From contig NZ_SLVJ01000027.1 in the NCBI RefSeq assembly GCF_004345325.1, forward strand, positions 1 through 52,497: a stretch of DNA of 52,497 nucleotides, in the 5' to 3' direction. The position numbers were made by a program, and so were the translations under genes. The notes under the pieces were generated by a model, which saw nothing but the letters and a program-made list of their open reading frames with translations, ran no database searches and was not told the origin of the DNA. Numbering within the stretch: position 1 is the stretch's first letter; the number at the start of each line of letters is the position of its first letter. This DNA is from Acinetobacter calcoaceticus (lineage in GTDB: Bacteria > Pseudomonadota > Gammaproteobacteria > Pseudomonadales > Moraxellaceae). Positions 50,672 through 52,497 of the stretch are shown here, piece after piece.

Positions 50672-52309
50672 ATGAAATATTTCAAAAACCGCCAAGAAGA
50701 TATCGTTAAAGAATCCATCCTCGGTACAGTAAAGTCCAACCCGCAGTTGGGACTATTACACTCCTTTCCGCAGATCAAAGTAGTGCTGCGTAAGGATTGG
50801 GACAAATCCAAAGTGGCACTGATCTCTGGGGGAGGCTCTGGTCATGAACCGGCCCATGCAGGTTTTGTCGGGCAAGGCATGCTAACTGCCGCCGTGTGCG
50901 GTGAAGTCTTTGCCTCACCTTCGGTCGATGCAGTGCTCTCCGCAATCATTGCCACCACAGGTGCTGCAGGTTGCTTGCTCATCGTCAAAAACTATACTGG
51001 TGACCGACTCAACTTTGGTTTGGCCGCAGAACAAGCCAAAGCCATGGGCTATAAAGTTGCCATGATCATCGTCAATGATGATGTGGCTTTGGGCGTACAA
51101 CCCAACAGCCGTGGGATTGCAGGAACAGTGTTGCTGCACAAGGTCCTCGGTGCATTGGCTGAACAAAATACCGATTTGGAACAACTGCTTGCTATTGCGA
51201 CACAGTGCAATGACAACATTTACTCATTGAGTTTGGCCCTGACTGAGTGTCATCGCTTTAATCAACCTGAGGAAGCGCGTATTGCAGCAGATCAGGTTGA
51301 ACTGGGTTTAGGCATACATGGCGAACCGGGTGCCGCGATTATTGACTATGCCAGTGCCACAGAACTGGTCACACAATTGCTCAGTACACTGGCATCGGCC
51401 ATTCCAGTGTCTAAATCCAATACTGAATATGCATTAATGATCAATAATTTGGGCAATGCCACGCCCATTGAAATGTACATTGTCACCGAAGTGATTGCCC
51501 AGACTACCTTTGGGCAACGAGCAAAATATCTGATTGGCCCTGCCGCCTTGATGACCGCACTGAATATGAATGGGATTTCCATTTCAGTGTTATTGCTTGA
51601 TCCAAGCACAGAAGCTGCACTGATCGCTGAAACCACAGTAAAGCAATGGCCGGGTGTGCATCCATGGAACAACGATCATCTGATTGCCTATCCTCAACTG
51701 CCTGAAACCCTTCAATTCCCAGCCTCTACAGATGCAGCACTACAACAGTTGGTCGAGCAATTGGCGCAGCACTTTATTCACCTTGAAGATCAGATCAATC
51801 TACTCGATGCCCAAGTCGGTGATGGTGATGCTGGCAGCACCTTTGCCACTTCAGGTCGTAATATCTTGAAGTATCGTGAAGCACTGCCCTTTGCCCAACC
51901 CGCAGAATTTCTAGCCACGCTGGGCCGGATCTTGGCACGTGAATCTGGTGGCAGTAGTGGCGTATTACTGTCGATTATGTTTACTGCTGCCAGTGAGGCT
52001 TATCGCCAACAGCCGCATTGGGGCCGCGCCTTACTGGCTGGACTCAGACAAATGCAAAGCTATAGCGGTGCCAAACTCGGCAATCGCACCATGATCGATG
52101 TGCTGGAGCCTGTATTTGTGGCGCTTGCTGCCGATGCGGATTTGAGTGAGATTGTCGTGCTTGCGCGTCAAGGTGCAGAAGCAACCAAACAGATGAATAC
52201 TGATGTTATGGGCCGTTCGGCCTATGTCCCCGAAGCCATCCTCAAAGACATTCCTGATCCCGGCGCTGCTGCGATTGCCCGCGCGATTGAGATGTTACTC
52301 GAGAAGTAG
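50672..52309 (+). CDS. Dihydroxyacetone kinase, single-chain ATP-dependent (DhaK-DhaL)
   Basis: A 545-residue enzyme phosphorylating dihydroxyacetone with ATP. The N-terminal DhaK domain (about 1-330) has SGGGSGHEPAHAGFVG, NYTGDRLNFGLA and GIHGEPG with H216, the residue that binds substrate covalently. The C-terminal DhaL domain (about 355-545) has AQVGDGDAGSTF, whose aspartates hold Mg-ATP, and ARESGGSSGVLLS. The layout matches the Citrobacter-type kinase rather than the PTS-dependent three-subunit form. The ribosome site is weak. It follows thiD by 108 bp, with a palindrome at 50561-50576. No dhaR or glycerol dehydrogenase gene is in view. Confidence 0.93.
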   Translation: MKYFKNRQEDIVKESILGTVKSNPQLGLLHSFPQIKVVLRKDWDKSKVALISGGGSGHEPAHAGFVGQGMLTAAVCGEVFASPSVDAVLSAIIATTGAAGCLLIVKNYTGDRLNFGLAAEQAKAMGYKVAMIIVNDDVALGVQPNSRGIAGTVLLHKVLGALAEQNTDLEQLLAIATQCNDNIYSLSLALTECHRFNQPEEARIAADQVELGLGIHGEPGAAIIDYASATELVTQLLSTLASAIPVSKSNTEYALMINNLGNATPIEMYIVTEVIAQTTFGQRAKYLIGPAALMTALNMNGISISVLLLDPSTEAALIAETTVKQWPGVHPWNNDHLIAYPQLPETLQFPASTDAALQQLVEQLAQHFIHLEDQINLLDAQVGDGDAGSTFATSGRNILKYREALPFAQPAEFLATLGRILARESGGSSGVLLSIMFTAASEAYRQQPHWGRALLAGLRQMQSYSGAKLGNRTMIDVLEPVFVALAADADLSEIVVLARQGAEATKQMNTDVMGRSAYVPEAILKDIPDPGAAAIARAIEMLLEK

Positions 52310-52316
52310 TTGAGTC

Positions 52317-52346
52317 TGCGGCGGTTTTCTACCGCCGCAATCTTAT
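52317..52346 (+). terminator. Terminator after the dihydroxyacetone kinase gene
   Basis: Stem TGCGGCGG (52317-52324) / CCGCCGCA (52332-52339), seven-base loop, followed by a T-rich tail. Confidence 0.8.
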
Positions 52347-52440
52347 TAGGGTGACTAGATAACGCTTTATCTAAATTGGAGTTGGATCTTATTCGTTTTA
52401 ATAATGAACTACTCGATGCTAAAGCAATCGAGTTTCCGTA

Positions 52441-52468
52441 GTGCAACTAAGTTGCACACTTTTCTTTT
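52441..52468 (+). terminator. Second hairpin near the right edge
   Basis: GTGCAAC-TAA-GTTGCAC (52441-52457) followed by ACTTTTCTTTT. Just before it a smaller hairpin CTCGAT...ATCGAG (52412-52432) is visible. No gene precedes it directly; it may belong to a feature beyond the window. Confidence 0.45.
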
Positions 52469-52497
52469 GACGTTTCACTGGCAATGCGAGAAAGAGC

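Overview
The window is a chromosomal segment of a gammaproteobacterium, almost certainly Acinetobacter (Moraxellaceae). The evidence is the fused NuoCD protein in a complete 13-gene nuo operon, a HemJ-type protoporphyrinogen oxidase next to fabB, an Acinetobacter-like VgrG start at the left edge, and moderate-to-low GC with AT-rich intergenic DNA. The species cannot be fixed from sequence alone.

Left third (1-22223): the 5' end of a vgrG gene (type VI secretion) runs off the left edge, followed by upp. The minus-strand nuoA-N operon (16275 down to 1153) encodes all subunits of respiratory complex I, with its Fe-S ligand motifs intact. A 742-bp AT-rich gap and a small orphan gene separate it from the minus-strand str operon (rpsL-rpsG-fusA-tuf), which has a near-consensus promoter and structured spacers.

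Middle (22224-35327): an EcsC-family gene, then the main accessory block on the plus strand: a YehL-type MoxR AAA+ ATPase, a DUF5682 protein, a VWA/MIDAS protein and a SWIM zinc-finger protein, overlapping or nearly touching, followed by a large DUF4132 protein with its own apparent leader. This is the Acinetobacter counterpart of the uncharacterised E. coli yehL/M/P/Q plus yehI set. It is the best candidate for an undescribed system here: a MoxR-VWA chaperone-like machine with three partners of unknown function.

Right (35328-43445): fabB-hemJ on the plus strand, then a minus-strand envelope block: two tandem outer-membrane paralogues, each with a near-identical promoter layout, a POTRA-less Omp85/D15 barrel and a DUF4056 lipoprotein. 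Copies of the same REP-like hairpin repeat in opposite orientation flank this block. A membrane acyltransferase follows.

Far right (43446-52497): a small orphan gene; a D-amino-acid catabolic locus (dadA-cycA with a divergent Lrp/AsnC regulator and a duplicated operator-like repeat between them); a CitMHS transporter with a perfect CRP/Vfr-type site at Class I spacing from a possible promoter; a HAD phosphatase; a ThiD-like kinase; and a single-chain dihydroxyacetone kinase. No rRNA, tRNA, CRISPR array, complete insertion sequence or prophage was recognised.
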